DNA from: Rhizobium herbae
GTDB lineage: Bacteria > Pseudomonadota > Alphaproteobacteria > Rhizobiales > Rhizobiaceae
Reading direction: 5' to 3'
Assembly: GCF_019511375.1 (NCBI RefSeq)
Contig: NZ_JAEUAO010000001.1
Location: 1,178,001 to 1,242,000, forward strand
DNA length: 64,000 nucleotides
Position 1 is the stretch's first letter. Each line of letters starts with the position of its first letter. Shown one piece after another: positions 63,982-64,000 of the stretch. The notes beneath the pieces are model-generated. The model had not been told where the DNA came from and searched no databases. It saw only the letters and a program-made list of their open reading frames with translations. Made by a program: the position numbers and the translations under genes.

Positions 63982-64000
63982 CGTGCTGTACTCCTGGAAA

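Overview
The window reads as chromosome of a member of the Rhizobiaceae (Rhizobium / Ensifer / Agrobacterium group). The evidence is high GC, alpha-proteobacterial gene sets (PhyR-NepR-EcfG, ChvE-GguABC with GbpR, hmuPSTUV with HmuQ, ThuAB) and a block, smoC-E-F-G-K-S-mtlK-HAD-FGGY kinase-phyR/nepR-ecfG-kinase, in the order I remember from Sinorhizobium meliloti. No insertion sequence, phage, CRISPR array or rRNA was seen. The one RNA gene is tRNA-Arg(CCG).

Layout: 1-4237, the end of an MttB-type methyltransferase, a stress-type host attachment protein, a DEAD-box RNA helicase and an EamA exporter. 4585-7782, a three-gene operon (circularly permuted ATP-grasp, alpha-E, transglutaminase) of a predicted peptide-ligation/cleavage system, followed by a Phd/VapC-type toxin-antitoxin pair. 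8578-18298, a pentose locus: L-arabinonate dehydratase, aldehyde dehydrogenase, gguC, gguB, gguA and chvE, with the divergent LysR gene gbpR. 18353-25234, a J-domain-like protein, a small membrane protein, myo-inositol dehydrogenase, and a ROK regulator divergent from a xylose-type ABC transporter. 25430-34864, tRNA-Arg, a YbaK deacylase, a BBE-type flavoprotein, and a dipeptide ABC transporter operon that begins with an M19 dipeptidase. 35205-41169, a DUF4105 protein, a LacI regulator convergent with thuAB, a TetR-SMR efflux pair, a truncated globin and a DUF423 protein.

41197-48070 is an iron/heme region. A minus-strand operon (DUF2325, 89-aa protein, hmuQ) and tonB with a periplasmic partner face hmuPSTUV. 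Both upstream regions carry a TGA-N9-TCA iron-responsive motif (RirA/IRO type). 48218-53663 is the general stress response: ecfG and nepR divergent from phyR, flanked by two HWE-type histidine kinases and a YqjD/YqjE-like membrane pair. 53921-63981 is the sorbitol/mannitol operon with its SorC-type regulator.

The strongest non-coding signal is a set of EcfG-type promoters. Exact GGAAC-N16-CGTT occurs before phyR, before the DUF883 gene and before the host attachment gene, and a one-mismatch version precedes nepR-ecfG. A second theme is a hairpin placed directly after the sugar-binding-protein gene in all three sugar ABC operons. Several clean palindromes next to regulator genes are proposed as operators. 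I did not find a clearly new system. The least understood parts are the ATP-grasp/alpha-E/transglutaminase operon without its usual proteasome-like partner, a kinase next to phyR with a degenerate ATP-binding region, and the DUF2325-hmuQ iron operon.
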